A stretch of DNA of 64,000 bases from Herbaspirillum huttiense (GCF_004367745.1 NZ_CP037993.1:310001-374000); one strand, 5' to 3'. Counted from the stretch's first letter, positions 17,495 through 26,667 are shown. The notes: generated by a model from the letters alone, not told the origin. Program-made: numbers and translations.

Positions 17495-19939
17495 TCAGAA
17501 ATCCGCGGTCAGGGTGACGGTGAAGGTGCGCGGGGCACCGATGTAGAGCGATGGATCGGTGCCAGGGATGCCGTTGACCGCCACTGCGTTGGTGGTGAAC
17601 TGGCTGCCGCTGCCGCCGTTGAGGTTGAGGTACTGCTTGTCGAACAGGTTGTAGACGTTCAGGCGCACCGTCGGCTTCTTCAGCCAGGTGGTGGACGCGA
17701 AGGTCATGCCGGCACCGGCGTTGAACAGGGTGTAGCCACCCAGTGCATCGTCGTTGACCAGCGTGGTGTAGCGGCGGCCGGTGTACTTGGCCTGGCCGAA
17801 CACGTACCAGCCATCCTGTTGGTATTGCAGCGACAGGCCCGACAGCCAGTTCGGCGTATCCGGGAATTCCTTGCCCGAGGTCGGCAGGAACTGGGTCGAG
17901 CTGTTGCGCAGGTCCTGCTTCATCTTGCTCTTGATGTAGGACAGCGAGCCATACATCGACAGGTTGCGGGTGAAGGCGTAACCGGTTTCCAGTTCCAGGC
18001 CGTGCGAGCTGGCGTCGCCGACGTTGTAGTCGGTCTTGTTGTTGGTGTCCGGGTTGTAGGCGCTGGCGATGCGGTTGTGATAATCGATGTAGAACAGCGA
18101 ACCGGAGGCCATCCACTTCTCGGTGTTGTAGCGGTAGCCGAGGTCATAGTTCCAGGAGGTTTCCTTGTCCACCGGCACTTCGCGCTGGGTCGCCCCGACC
18201 AGCTGGCCGTTGACGATGGTGCCGCCCGAGAGCAGCCCGAAGTAGGAGAAGTTGCCCGGCGCCTTGAAGTTCTTGGCGGCATTGAAGAACACCGACTGCT
18301 TCTCATCGAGCTGGAAGCGCACGCCCAGGCTGGGCAGGAAGTCGGCGTAGTTCTTCTTGACCTTGTAGTAGCCGGCGCTGGAATAGCTGTTGGTGCCGCT
18401 GGTGGAACCGGTGCTCGGGTAGTTGGTGAAGTCGCGGTCGATGGAGGAGTAGCGGCCGCCGACTTGCACGTTGAGCTTGTCGTTCATCATGCTGATGCTG
18501 TCCTGCAGGAAGATCGACTGCGCCGTGCTGACGGTCATGGTGTCGCGGTACTGCAAGATGGAGCCATCGGCATTGCGCAGCCACTGGTCCGAATTGTCCT
18601 GCCACAGGTCGGCGATGTTGCCGTTGTTGTCCACGCGGCTGAAGGGGCCGGTCTGCTGGTGACGGGCGCGCTCGACCCAGTAACCGGCCAGGATGCGGTG
18701 GTTGTCCAGCTGCTGGTTGAACTTGAAGGTCACGCCCGGACGATAGGTGCGGGTGCGGCTGCCTTCGTAGGCGTAGACCGTATCGAGACGATCGCCGTCG
18801 CCGTTGACGTCGCGTGCGCCGCCACCAAGCTGGCTGGCGCCGGTCACGCCGCCTTCACGCACGGTCTGCAGCTGGTTGCCGCCGGTGCCGAAGCCGTACC
18901 AGAAGTAGGGATCGATATCCAGGCTGGAGGTCGGGCTCAGCTGGAAGTGCGCATTGATGGTGCCCAGCCAGTTCTCGAAGGGATTGAGGTTGTAGGCGTA
19001 GTACGCGTTGTTGGCGATGTTGGCCGCAACGTTGGGGGCATAGGTGGTGTCGTTCTGCGCGGTACCGGCCACTGCGGGCTGGTGCTGTGGAATGGTGCTG
19101 CCGAAGTCGGCATTGCGGCCCAGTTGGGAGATCTGGGTCTTGGTCAGCGAACGGTAGTTGTTGTTGAGCTGGCGGTTGTAGAGCAGGTTGGCGTTGATGA
19201 AGCTGCCCTGGCCCAGGTCGAAATTGGTGCCGATGTCGACGTGATCCTTGATGGCGCCGCCCGGTCCCTTGAACTTGTCGGCAGTGGTCTTGGAGTACGA
19301 GATGAAGAACTTGAACTTGTTGTCCAGCAGCTTGCCCGAGTCGAAGCGCACATAACGCTTCCACAGGCTGTTGGAGCCGAAGGCATTGGTCACGCGGATG
19401 CGCTGCTGGTCTTCCGGTGCGCAGAAGGTCATGCCGATGTTGCCGCCGGTGGCGCCCACGTGCGGGGCTTCGGTGTCGGTCGAACCCTGGGTCACGAAGA
19501 TGTTGCACAGGTTGTCGGGCTCGGTGTACTCCTGCGGATAGACCGCGAAGTTGCCGGAGTCGTTGACCGGTGCGCCGCTGATGGTGAAGCCCAGCTGGTC
19601 GCTGTTGAAGCCGCGCACGCGGATGTTGCCGCCGAACAGGCCCGAGCCGTCGTTGTCGTAGGTGTTGACGCCGGGCAGCAGGTTGATCATCTGGTAGGGC
19701 GTGCCGGTGGGCGATTGCTTCTCGATGTAGTCACGGTTGACCGAGCTGCGCGCCTTGGGCGAATCTTCCGCCTGGATCAGGCCGGTGGCTGCAGCCGTGC
19801 CGGCACTGGCGCTGCCGCCGCCCTGCACGGTCACGGTGCCGACGTCAGTGGTGGTGGACTGGGCGAAGCTGAAGGCCGGTGCGCCTGCCATGAAGAGCCC
19901 GGATATCAGCAAGGACAGCCGGGTGAGTTTGCATTGCAT
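17495..19939 (-). CDS. TonB-dependent outer-membrane receptor
   Basis: 814-aa gated beta-barrel. Residues 1-26 are a signal peptide (ending PAFSFAQ). A TonB-box-like stretch (GTVTVQG) is at about 33-39. The plug domain follows (YQMINLLPGVNTYDNDGSGL, then GNIRVRGFNSDQLGFTISG). The barrel ends in a C-terminal Phe (TVTLTADF), as needed for BAM insertion. The ligand is not evident. The gene is flanked by tonB and exbB, so the system carries its own energiser. A downstream exported phospholipase D suggests uptake of something released from a phosphodiester, but this is inference. Confidence 0.93.
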   Translation of the reverse strand: MQCKLTRLSLLISGLFMAGAPAFSFAQSTTTDVGTVTVQGGGSASAGTAAATGLIQAEDSPKARSSVNRDYIEKQSPTGTPYQMINLLPGVNTYDNDGSGLFGGNIRVRGFNSDQLGFTISGAPVNDSGNFAVYPQEYTEPDNLCNIFVTQGSTDTEAPHVGATGGNIGMTFCAPEDQQRIRVTNAFGSNSLWKRYVRFDSGKLLDNKFKFFISYSKTTADKFKGPGGAIKDHVDIGTNFDLGQGSFINANLLYNRQLNNNYRSLTKTQISQLGRNADFGSTIPQHQPAVAGTAQNDTTYAPNVAANIANNAYYAYNLNPFENWLGTINAHFQLSPTSSLDIDPYFWYGFGTGGNQLQTVREGGVTGASQLGGGARDVNGDGDRLDTVYAYEGSRTRTYRPGVTFKFNQQLDNHRILAGYWVERARHQQTGPFSRVDNNGNIADLWQDNSDQWLRNADGSILQYRDTMTVSTAQSIFLQDSISMMNDKLNVQVGGRYSSIDRDFTNYPSTGSTSGTNSYSSAGYYKVKKNYADFLPSLGVRFQLDEKQSVFFNAAKNFKAPGNFSYFGLLSGGTIVNGQLVGATQREVPVDKETSWNYDLGYRYNTEKWMASGSLFYIDYHNRIASAYNPDTNNKTDYNVGDASSHGLELETGYAFTRNLSMYGSLSYIKSKMKQDLRNSSTQFLPTSGKEFPDTPNWLSGLSLQYQQDGWYVFGQAKYTGRRYTTLVNDDALGGYTLFNAGAGMTFASTTWLKKPTVRLNVYNLFDKQYLNLNGGSGSQFTTNAVAVNGIPGTDPSLYIGAPRTFTVTLTADF

Positions 19940-20022
19940 GTCGTGTTCCCCTGGGTTTGTTGAACTGCGTGTCGAAATCGTTGCGCCCGGTGCGCGCCCT
20001 CTGCGTTCTGCAGCGGGCCGCG

Positions 20023-20742
20023 TCAGACGGGAATGAATTCCAGATCGGCGGTAAACCGGTGCGTGCTCTCGCCCTTGTAGCTGTCTTCCGGGAAGGGCGC
20101 GAAGGCGGCGCGATTGATGGTCTTGCGGGCGGCATCATCGAGCAGCATGGAGTTCGATGAACTCTCGATGCCGCTGTCGACCACGCTGCCATCGCGCTTC
20201 AACACGAACCACACGCGCACCTTGCCTTGCGGGCGCAGGGTGCTGGCTTCGCGTCCGGTCGGATAGCGCTTGATGCTGTTCAGATGTGCGCGCAACTGGC
20301 CGACGTAGGTCTGCTCGATGTTGGCGGTGTTGGCCGGCGGCGGCGACGGCGGGGCCACCGGCGCGGACTGCACCGGAGGTGCGGCCGGAGCGCTGGGTTG
20401 CGGCGGCGTGGCCGGCAGGATCGGTGCGGTGGCCGAGGGCGGTGCCGGGTCCACCGGGGCCGGCGCTTGCTTGACCGGAGCCGGCTTGGCCACGGGCTTG
20501 GGTGCTTCCTGTTTCTTCGGCGGCTCCACCGGCTTGGGCTGCGGTTCCACTTGCGGCTTGGGTTGCGGCACCGGAGGCGGCGGTATTTCCGTCAGCGAGA
20601 TTTGCACCGGCTGCGGATCTTCCTTGCGCTTGAGTTCGGTCACTTTCTGCACGCCGGCCAGGATCAGCACGGCCAGTACCACCAGCGAGGGCAGCGTGGC
20701 CAGCGGCTCACGGAAACGGAAGAGGATGGGAACGTTCATCAT
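20023..20742 (-). CDS. tonB: TonB energy transducer
   Basis: 239-aa TonB. One N-terminal membrane anchor (LATLPSLVVLAVLILAGVQ) is followed by a long Pro/Lys/Glu-rich periplasmic spacer (residues about 50-140). The C-terminal TonB domain includes QLRAHLNSIKRYPTGREAS and VRVWFVLKRDGSVVDSGIES. The start at 20742 overlaps the exbD stop (TGATG), so the two are translationally coupled. A longer overlapping frame upstream is a shadow of exbD. Together with exbD upstream and the receptor 83 bp downstream it forms a dedicated transport energiser. Confidence 0.94.
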   Translation of the reverse strand: MMNVPILFRFREPLATLPSLVVLAVLILAGVQKVTELKRKEDPQPVQISLTEIPPPPVPQPKPQVEPQPKPVEPPKKQEAPKPVAKPAPVKQAPAPVDPAPPSATAPILPATPPQPSAPAAPPVQSAPVAPPSPPPANTANIEQTYVGQLRAHLNSIKRYPTGREASTLRPQGKVRVWFVLKRDGSVVDSGIESSSNSMLLDDAARKTINRAAFAPFPEDSYKGESTHRFTADLEFIPV

Positions 20743-21149
20743 CACTGCTTGCGGGTGGCAATCGAGATGGAATCGAAGCCGCCCTTCTTGAGCGTATCCA
20801 TCACGTCGACCAGGCGCTGCACTTCCACGCCGCGGTCGCTGTTGATGATGAGATTGAGTTTCTCGCCATCCTTGCGCAGCTTGTCGAGGCGGGCGGTGAG
20901 GGCGTCCAGGGTGGTGTTCTCGCCATCGACCTGGATCACGTCTTCCTTGGCGATGGTGATGACGGCCTTGGTCTGCGGTTTCAGATCCTGGGCGGTGGAC
21001 GAACTGGGCAGCTGGGTCTTCAGGCCCAGGGCCGGAATCACGTTCAGGCTGATCAGCACGAAGAAGACCAGCAGGAACATCATGACGTCGATCATCGGGA
21101 TGATCTCGACGCGGGCCTTCCGTTTTTTGGGTTCGTCCCAACTGCGCAT
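20742..21149 (-). CDS. exbD: ExbD/TolR-family protein
   Basis: 135-aa biopolymer-transport protein with a single membrane segment near the N-terminus (IDVMMFLLVFFVLISLNVIP). The conserved Asp that carries protons in ExbD is present in IIPMIDVMMFLLVFF. The periplasmic domain ends in DTLKKGGFDSISIATRKQ. It is the first gene of the operon exbD-tonB-receptor-exbB-PLD. A hairpin-like dyad lies 37 bp upstream. Confidence 0.92.
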   Translation of the reverse strand: MRSWDEPKKRKARVEIIPMIDVMMFLLVFFVLISLNVIPALGLKTQLPSSSTAQDLKPQTKAVITIAKEDVIQVDGENTTLDALTARLDKLRKDGEKLNLIINSDRGVEVQRLVDVMDTLKKGGFDSISIATRKQ

Positions 21150-21185
21150 GCCACACTCCTCGAAGCTTCGTTATACGATTTGTAG

Positions 21186-21204
21186 CGCTATAGTTTTTAT
21201 AGCG
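21186..21204. promoter_or_regulatory. Dyad upstream of exbD
   Basis: CGCTAT-AGTTTTT-ATAGCG has 6-bp perfect arms. It lies 37 bp upstream of the exbD start and could be an operator for the TonB operon or a leader hairpin. It does not resemble a Fur box. Confidence 0.35.
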
Positions 21205-21353
21205 ATGCGCAGCGTAGCGAGGAAATGTGTCGTGCGTATTACACCATGCGGGTTTGCGTTAACCCGAGTGAAGAAAATGTTGCCTGGGGTTATCCGCAAG
21301 TCCGCAGGTGTGCCAGCGGCTGACGCCTGCCGGCGACAGCGTGCGGCCTGCCA

Positions 21354-21953
21354 TCAGCGCCGTGGCAGGGGCATGCGGGGCAGCATGGACAGCAGCAGCT
21401 TGCACAGGTAGACCACGATCAGCGAGCCCGAGAGATCGCCGATGGACATGACGATCAGGCCGCTCCAGAAATCCGGATAGACCCCGCGCATGACGAACCA
21501 GATCAGCTGGAACAGCGGATTGGAGAGCGCATAGAGCAGGATGCAGGCCATCAGCCGGGTGGTGTTGAGGTTGCCCAGGTTGCGCCCCAGGTCCATGCCG
21601 GAGAGGGTGAGGCGGTAGGCCAGGTAGGGGGCGCCGGCCGAGATCAGGCAGTAGCCGGCGGCAGCGATGAGGTCATGCGGGAACAGTTGATAGGTCGCGG
21701 CCGTGGCCAGGGAGCCCACCAGCAGGCCCACGCAGCCGGCCTCGGCAAAGAGCAGAGTGCAGATCAGGCGCACGCCGGCGGGCAGGTAGATCCAGGCGAT
21801 GCCTTCGGTGAACTGGGTGCGCCGGAACAGCCATTCGTTGATCGAATAGAACACGAAATAGCACAGCGCCGTGCCGGCGATGGCGGCCAGGTGGGTGCGC
21901 AGGACGGAACGATGGTCGGGCGAGGCTTGCATGGCGAGGGGAGGCTGGGACAT
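21354..21953 (-). CDS. Stand-alone MASE1-like integral membrane protein
   Basis: 199-aa protein made almost entirely of hydrophobic segments (about six). The arrangement resembles the MASE1 sensor domain: an early segment with INEWLFRRTQFTEGIAWIYL followed by PAGVRLICTLLFAEAGCVGL, and a late GDLSGSLIVVYL. MASE1 is normally fused to a GGDEF or kinase domain; here the protein stops at the membrane part. No partner output gene is adjacent. The ATG at 21953 is the best start by position, but there is no strong ribosome-binding site, and 21932 is an alternative. Confidence 0.65.
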   Translation of the reverse strand: MSQPPLAMQASPDHRSVLRTHLAAIAGTALCYFVFYSINEWLFRRTQFTEGIAWIYLPAGVRLICTLLFAEAGCVGLLVGSLATAATYQLFPHDLIAAAGYCLISAGAPYLAYRLTLSGMDLGRNLGNLNTTRLMACILLYALSNPLFQLIWFVMRGVYPDFWSGLIVMSIGDLSGSLIVVYLCKLLLSMLPRMPLPRR

Positions 21954-22147
21954 GCGGAACGGCGCGTATGTTACCCAATGCGGCGGGGCGCTGCACCTCA
22001 ACAATTTTCAGCAGTGTGGCGCGCCAGCCTCGCAAATCGGGGTGCAAACGTTACCGCCGGACGCATTGCTGCCGGTCAAGGCGGTAAAGATTGCACTTTC
22101 CGGCAGGCCCGGCGTATGATTCGCTATCAATTCTGGAACGATGTCGC

Positions 22148-22166
22148 GCGCGCGTGTTACGCGCGC
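22148..22166. promoter_or_regulatory. GC-only hairpin upstream of the winged-helix gene
   Basis: GCGCGCGT-GTT-ACGCGCGC, an 8-bp perfect stem with a 3-base loop, sits 53 bp before the proposed start. It could be an operator or an mRNA leader structure. It is called from symmetry alone. Confidence 0.3.
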
Positions 22167-22219
22167 TCCGTACGTAACGCGTTCCTGACTTGCAAGACAA
22201 CAACCAACACCATCGCCAT

Positions 22220-22576
22220 ATGGGTAAAAACAAGCGGCCGGCGGATATCTACCTGAGATTTCTGCAACTGGCCGAAGCACTCCGGGGATTGCCGTCACTG
22301 GCTACGCTGGATCCGCTCGAAGACCGGATCCTGGCTTTCATCGCCCGTGCCGGCCAAGACCAACAGCGGCTGTCGGTGCGCGACCTGATGGCGCAAAGCG
22401 AATTCGGTTCGCCCGCGATGCTGCATGCGCGCCTGAAATCCATGCGCGAGAAGGGCTGGATCGTGCTGGCCGATACCGAAGATCCGCGCCGCAAGCAGGT
22501 CGAGCTGAGCCAGGCTGCCTGGCTGCATTTCGACAAGCTCTCCAAGTGCCTGGTGCAGGCCACGCGCGACAAGTAA
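22220..22576 (+). CDS. Small winged-helix (MarR-like) protein
   Basis: 118-aa protein with a MarR-like winged helix-turn-helix in its C-terminal two thirds (VRDLMAQSEFGSPAMLHARL, then MREKGWIVLADTEDPRRKQV as wing). The LADTEDPRRKQVELS pattern matches the wing of MarR proteins (D-x-R-D/R). The ATG at 22220 (MGKNKRPAD) is preferred to an upstream TTG. It has no obvious operon partner; the cdh gene follows after 87 bp on the same strand. The target is unknown. Confidence 0.72.
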   Translation: MGKNKRPADIYLRFLQLAEALRGLPSLATLDPLEDRILAFIARAGQDQQRLSVRDLMAQSEFGSPAMLHARLKSMREKGWIVLADTEDPRRKQVELSQAAWLHFDKLSKCLVQATRDK

Positions 22577-22663
22577 TCCCTCCGGCAGCATCGCTGTCAT
22601 CCTGCGGAAACACCGGCCCGCTACCCTGCACGGCCTTGCTGCCCCTTGCTCCGGACGGTTCCG

Positions 22664-23419
22664 ATGCGATTGCTTTCCCGCCTTCCTTCCTGTTTTTCCC
22701 TCCTGCTGGGCCTGTGGCTGGCCTTGTCGGCCAGTCCGACTCAGGCCGCCGATCCCCACAAGCTGTGGGAAATCACCAGCCAGCAATGCCTGCCCAACAT
22801 GCAGTCCACCGGCCAGCCGCAGCCATGCGTGATGGTCGATCTGGCGCGCGGCTTCGTGGTGCTCAAGGATCTGGTCGGTCCCGCGCAATACCTGCTCATG
22901 CCGACCCGTCGCCTGACCGGCATCGAAAGTCCGGAGTTGCTGGCACCGGATGCGCCCAACTACTGGGCTTATGCATGGGAGCAGCGCGGGCGTGTGGCGC
23001 AGGCCCTGGGCCGCCCGCTCTCCGATGAACAGCTGGGTATTGAAATCAATTCGGCGGCCGGCCGTTCGCAATTGCACCTGCATCTGCACATCGACTGCAT
23101 GCGCCGCGATGTGGCGGCCAGCCTCGACGATCACCGGGGTGACCCTTGGCAGCAATGGCTGCCGTGGTATTTCGAAGGCCATCGCTACTGGGTCATGCGC
23201 CTGCCCGCCGATACGCTGGCACTGCACGACCCCTTCAAGCTGGCCGCTGCCCGCAGCGCCTATGCGGCCGACAACATGGCCTCGCAGTCACTGCTGCTGA
23301 CCGGGGCGCGTTTTGCCGATGGCAGCACCGGCTTCTTCCTGATCAACATGCCGGTCAACTTCGACCGCGAGGAACAGGGCAGTGCCGAAGTGCTGATGGA
23401 TCACGACTGCCGCTGGTAA
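22664..23419 (+). CDS. cdh: CDP-diacylglycerol diphosphatase
   Basis: 251-aa CDP-diglyceride hydrolase (Cdh family), cleaving CDP-diacylglycerol to phosphatidate and CMP. An N-terminal hydrophobic signal or anchor (LPSCFSLLLGLWLALSASPT) places it at the outer face of the inner membrane. The HIT-like catalytic core is visible as SQLHLHLHIDCMRRDV. The family length is about 250 aa, matching. The ATG at 22664 starts directly before the signal peptide, so a longer frame from 22646 is unnecessary. It converges with the LysR gene across only 10 bp. Confidence 0.88.
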   Translation: MRLLSRLPSCFSLLLGLWLALSASPTQAADPHKLWEITSQQCLPNMQSTGQPQPCVMVDLARGFVVLKDLVGPAQYLLMPTRRLTGIESPELLAPDAPNYWAYAWEQRGRVAQALGRPLSDEQLGIEINSAAGRSQLHLHLHIDCMRRDVAASLDDHRGDPWQQWLPWYFEGHRYWVMRLPADTLALHDPFKLAAARSAYAADNMASQSLLLTGARFADGSTGFFLINMPVNFDREEQGSAEVLMDHDCRW

Positions 23420-23429
23420 GCCGGCACAT

Positions 23430-24320
23430 TCACTCGGCGAATTCGCGCACCAGCGTATCGAACACCAGCCGCAGGCGCGGCGGCACCGGTCCGCGTTGCG
23501 GACGGTAGAGGTACATGTCCCAGGGATCGGGTTCGTGATCAGTCATGACGGGGACCAGCCGTCCTGCCGCGATATCGTCCTCGCACAGGAAACCGGCAAT
23601 CTGGCCGATGGCCACGCCACTTCTCACCAATAAATATTCGCCCTCGGAATCATCGCAGAGGAAGCGGGCATGATCGGCCATCCACTGGTTCTCCTGCGCG
23701 AACAGCCAGGGCCAGGGGCGGCCCGTACCCCGGTCCAGCATGGCGGTGCAGGGCAGGGCGCGCAGGGCCTCGGTGTCTTCCGGGGCCCCATGGCGGCGCA
23801 GGAAGCGCGGCGTGGCCACCACATGGAAGCGCACCTTGCCCAGCCGCCGCACCACGAAGCGGTTGTCCGGCACGGTGCCGACGCGGATGCCGATGTCGAT
23901 CTTCTCTCCCACCACGTCGGCGCGCTGATCGGTCAGGCGCAGGTCGAAGCGCAAGCCGGGATGCGCCTGCGCCAGTCGCTCCACGATGGGCAGCAGGCGG
24001 CTGCGTCCCAGCGCCGACGGGGCGGCCAGGCGCACCAGTCCGCTCATCTCGTCGGCCGGGCTGGCGGCCTCCGTTTCGAAGAGTCCATCCAGATCACGCA
24101 GGCTTTCGCGTGCGCGTTCGGCGAGCGCTTCGCCGAAACTGGTGATGCGCACCTGGCGCGTATTGCGATGGAACAGCATCTCGCCCTGCAGGCGCTCCAG
24201 TTCCTGGATGGCGCGGGTGACGGCTTGCGGTGAAATGCCGAGCCGGATCGCGGCTTCCTTGAAGCTGCCAGTGTCGGCGGCAGCGCAGAAGATGCGCAGC
24301 ATCTCCAGTCGGTTGAGCAT
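23430..24320 (-). CDS. LysR-family transcriptional regulator
   Basis: 296-aa LTTR. The N-terminal HTH is at about 1-60 (FKEAAIRLGISPQAVTRAIQ). A LysR substrate-binding domain from about 88 (SGLVRLAAPSALGRSRLLPI) follows. It resembles the CrgA-like group. The gene is divergent from a short-chain dehydrogenase gene across 127 bp that contains an inverted repeat, the usual LTTR arrangement, so the dehydrogenase is the likely target. Confidence 0.92.
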   Translation of the reverse strand: MLNRLEMLRIFCAAADTGSFKEAAIRLGISPQAVTRAIQELERLQGEMLFHRNTRQVRITSFGEALAERARESLRDLDGLFETEAASPADEMSGLVRLAAPSALGRSRLLPIVERLAQAHPGLRFDLRLTDQRADVVGEKIDIGIRVGTVPDNRFVVRRLGKVRFHVVATPRFLRRHGAPEDTEALRALPCTAMLDRGTGRPWPWLFAQENQWMADHARFLCDDSEGEYLLVRSGVAIGQIAGFLCEDDIAAGRLVPVMTDHEPDPWDMYLYRPQRGPVPPRLRLVFDTLVREFAE

Positions 24321-24333
24321 GATGATTCCTGAA

Positions 24334-24364
24334 AATGGAATTCTGTAATCTTATCATTTCCATT
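24334..24364. promoter_or_regulatory. Inverted repeat in the LysR/SDR divergent promoter
   Basis: AATGGAA (24334-24340) and TTCCATT (24358-24364) form perfect 7-bp arms 17 bp apart, 14 bp upstream of the LysR start. It is a candidate site for the LysR regulator. Confidence 0.45.
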
Positions 24365-24447
24365 GTTTGGCATAGTGGCGGCACCCATAATCCTTCCATC
24401 GACACGCAGCAACCGCAAGCCAACCCCATCACTGGAAAGGATTCATC

Positions 24448-25194
24448 ATGAGCAACAACATCAAGGACAAAGTCGTCGTCATCACCGGTGCCAGCAGCGG
24501 CCTGGGCGAAACCACCGCACGTCACCTGGCTGCACTGGGTGCCAGGCTTGTACTGGGTGCGCGCCGCACCGATCGTCTGGAAAAACTGGTGGCCGACATC
24601 ACCGCCGCCGGTGGCCAGGCCATCGCCGTGACCACCGACGTGGCGCGCCGTGACGATGTCGAAGCCCTGGTCGCCAAGGGTGAGCAGCACTTCGGCCGCA
24701 TCGACGTGCTGGTCAACAATGCCGGCATCATGCCGCTGGCCCCGATGGCCAAGCTCAAGGTCGAAGAGTGGGACCGCATGATCGACGTCAACGTCAAGGG
24801 CGTGCTTTATGGCGTAGCCGCCGCGCTGCCGCGCTTCGCTGCGCAGGGCTCGGGCCACATCATCAATGTATCGTCGGTGGCGGGCATCAAGGTCTTCGCC
24901 GGCATGGGCACGGTCTACAGCGCCACCAAGTTCGCGGTGCGCGCCCTGACCGAAGGCCTGCGCGCCGAAGCACCGGACGGTGTGCGCACTACCATCATCT
25001 CCCCGGGGGCGGTGGATTCCGAACTGAAGACCCACAGCAGCGACCAGGAAACCTCGGAAGCCCTGCTGGCCTGGTATGAGGCCAACCAGATTCCGGCCGA
25101 TTCGGTGGCGCGTGCGATTGCCTATGCCATCGAGCAGCCGGCCAATGTGGATATCAGCGAAGTGGTGCTGCGTCCGGTGGCGCAGGAATTCTAA
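24448..25194 (+). CDS. Short-chain dehydrogenase/reductase
   Basis: 248-aa classical SDR, cytoplasmic. The cofactor motif is TGASSGLG (13-20), the structural NNAG is at 90-93, the catalytic Ser is in NVSSVAG (142-143), and the active-site pair is Y157 and K161 in YSATK. An Arg after the second strand (GARRTDR) suggests NADP(H). The substrate is not identifiable; related proteins are annotated as oxidoreductases induced by LysR regulators. A strong terminator follows. Confidence 0.93.
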   Translation: MSNNIKDKVVVITGASSGLGETTARHLAALGARLVLGARRTDRLEKLVADITAAGGQAIAVTTDVARRDDVEALVAKGEQHFGRIDVLVNNAGIMPLAPMAKLKVEEWDRMIDVNVKGVLYGVAAALPRFAAQGSGHIINVSSVAGIKVFAGMGTVYSATKFAVRALTEGLRAEAPDGVRTTIISPGAVDSELKTHSSDQETSEALLAWYEANQIPADSVARAIAYAIEQPANVDISEVVLRPVAQEF

Positions 25195-25228
25195 GTTTTC
25201 CACAGCCGTTTTCAGCCGGTTCGATCTG

Positions 25229-25269
25229 ACGGCACCGTCGGGCAGCCTTGCCCGGCGGTGCCGTTTTTC
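25229..25269 (+). terminator. Intrinsic terminator after the SDR gene
   Basis: Fifteen-base-pair stem ACGGCACCGTCGGGC / GCCCGGCGGTGCCGT (one G-T wobble) around AGCCTT, followed by TTTT. It is 34 bp past the SDR stop codon. Confidence 0.9.
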
Positions 25270-25410
25270 GTTGGATTGCCATCCTGCCATTGCCGAATCG
25301 GTAATGATTTCACGGCGGCATGTTGTTTGCTTCAAACGCCGCCATGACGCCGTGCAGACAAGCACCGTCCTTTTCTATATGATTGCCGACCCAAAAAGAA
25401 GGAGTGATCG

Positions 25411-26667
25411 ATGGCGAACGCGTGCGGTGTGGATTTCGGCACCTCCAATTCCACGGTCGGCTGGCAGCGCCCGCAGGCCGGGGATTCCCTGCTGCTGCCG
25501 CTGGAAGACGGCAAGGCCACGCTGCCTTCGGTGGTGTTCTTCAATGCCGACGAGAACAGCTTCAGCTATGGCCGCGCCGGCCTGGGCGAATACCTGGCCG
25601 GCTACGAAGGCCGCCTGATGCGCTCACTGAAGAGCTTGCTCGGTTCCGGCGCCATCGATGGCCAGACGGAAGTGGGCGGCCGGGCGCTGCCCTATCGCGG
25701 TCTGCTCTCGCAGTTCATCGGCGAATTGAAGCAGCGTGCCGAACGCGCGGCCGGGACCTCGTTCTCCAAGGTGGTGCTGGGCCGTCCGGTGCACTTCGTT
25801 GATGAGGATGCGGCCGCCGACCAGCTGGCCCAGGATACGCTGGAAGAGATTGCGCGCGATGTCGGTTTCAAGGACATCGCCTTCCAGTTCGAACCGATTG
25901 CGGCCGCCTTCGATTACGAGTCGCGCATCGACAAGGAAGAGCTGGTGCTCATCGTCGACATCGGCGGTGGTACGTCCGACTTCTCGCTGGTGCGCCTCTC
26001 GCCCGAGCGCGCAGCGCGCAGCGAGCGGCGCGAGGACATCCTGGCCAATGGCGGCGTGCACATCGGCGGCACCGACTTCGACAAGTATTTCAGCCTGGCC
26101 TGCGTGATGCCGCTGCTGGGCCTGGGCGGCCGCCTGCAGGGCAATGCCGAGATCCCCTCCAGCTATTATTTCAACCTGGCCACCTGGCACACCATCAACC
26201 AGCTCTACACCCGCAAGGCCTGGCAGCAGCTGCAGGACGTGGCGCGCGAAGTGGCCGACCGCGAGCGCTTTGCGCGCCTGCTGGATGTGGTCGAGCAGCG
26301 TTGCGGCCACTGGCTGGCGCTGCAGGTGGAGGCCGGCAAGATCGCGCTCTCCAGCGCCGAGCAGACCTTGCTGGATCTGGATCGCCTGCGCCAGCCGGAG
26401 CAATTGCCGCTCTTGCGCAGCGATTTCAACGGCGCCGTCGACCACCTGGTGCAATCGGTGGAGCAGACCGTGCTGGCGCTGTTGCAGCAGGCCGGCCTGC
26501 GCGCCGACGATATCGACAGCGTGTTCTTCACCGGCGGCTCCAGCGGCGTGCGCCTGCTGCGCGAACGCATCAGTGCGCTGGCACCGCAGGCGCGGCATGT
26601 GGAAGGCGACCTGTTCGGCAGCATCGGCAGCGGCCTGGCCATCGACGCTGCACGCAAGTTCGGCTGA
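25411..26667 (+). CDS. yegD: Hsp70-like ATPase, YegD family
   Basis: 418-aa actin/Hsp70-fold protein. It has the phosphate-1 motif near the start (VDFGTSNSTVGW), phosphate-2 (VDIGGGTSDFSLV), and the adenosine motif near the end (FTGGSSGVRLL). It is far shorter than DnaK (about 640 aa) and lacks the substrate-binding and lid domains, which matches YegD. The client is unknown. AAGAAGGAG precedes the ATG. It is a single-gene unit upstream of the RpiR regulator. Confidence 0.92.
   Translation: MANACGVDFGTSNSTVGWQRPQAGDSLLLPLEDGKATLPSVVFFNADENSFSYGRAGLGEYLAGYEGRLMRSLKSLLGSGAIDGQTEVGGRALPYRGLLSQFIGELKQRAERAAGTSFSKVVLGRPVHFVDEDAAADQLAQDTLEEIARDVGFKDIAFQFEPIAAAFDYESRIDKEELVLIVDIGGGTSDFSLVRLSPERAARSERREDILANGGVHIGGTDFDKYFSLACVMPLLGLGGRLQGNAEIPSSYYFNLATWHTINQLYTRKAWQQLQDVAREVADRERFARLLDVVEQRCGHWLALQVEAGKIALSSAEQTLLDLDRLRQPEQLPLLRSDFNGAVDHLVQSVEQTVLALLQQAGLRADDIDSVFFTGGSSGVRLLRERISALAPQARHVEGDLFGSIGSGLAIDAARKFG

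Noticed and set aside
17417..19963. An 848-codon plus-strand frame opposite the TonB-dependent receptor
   Set aside because: Antisense shadow; Val/Gly/Ala-rich with no recognisable domain, whereas the minus strand shows a full receptor.
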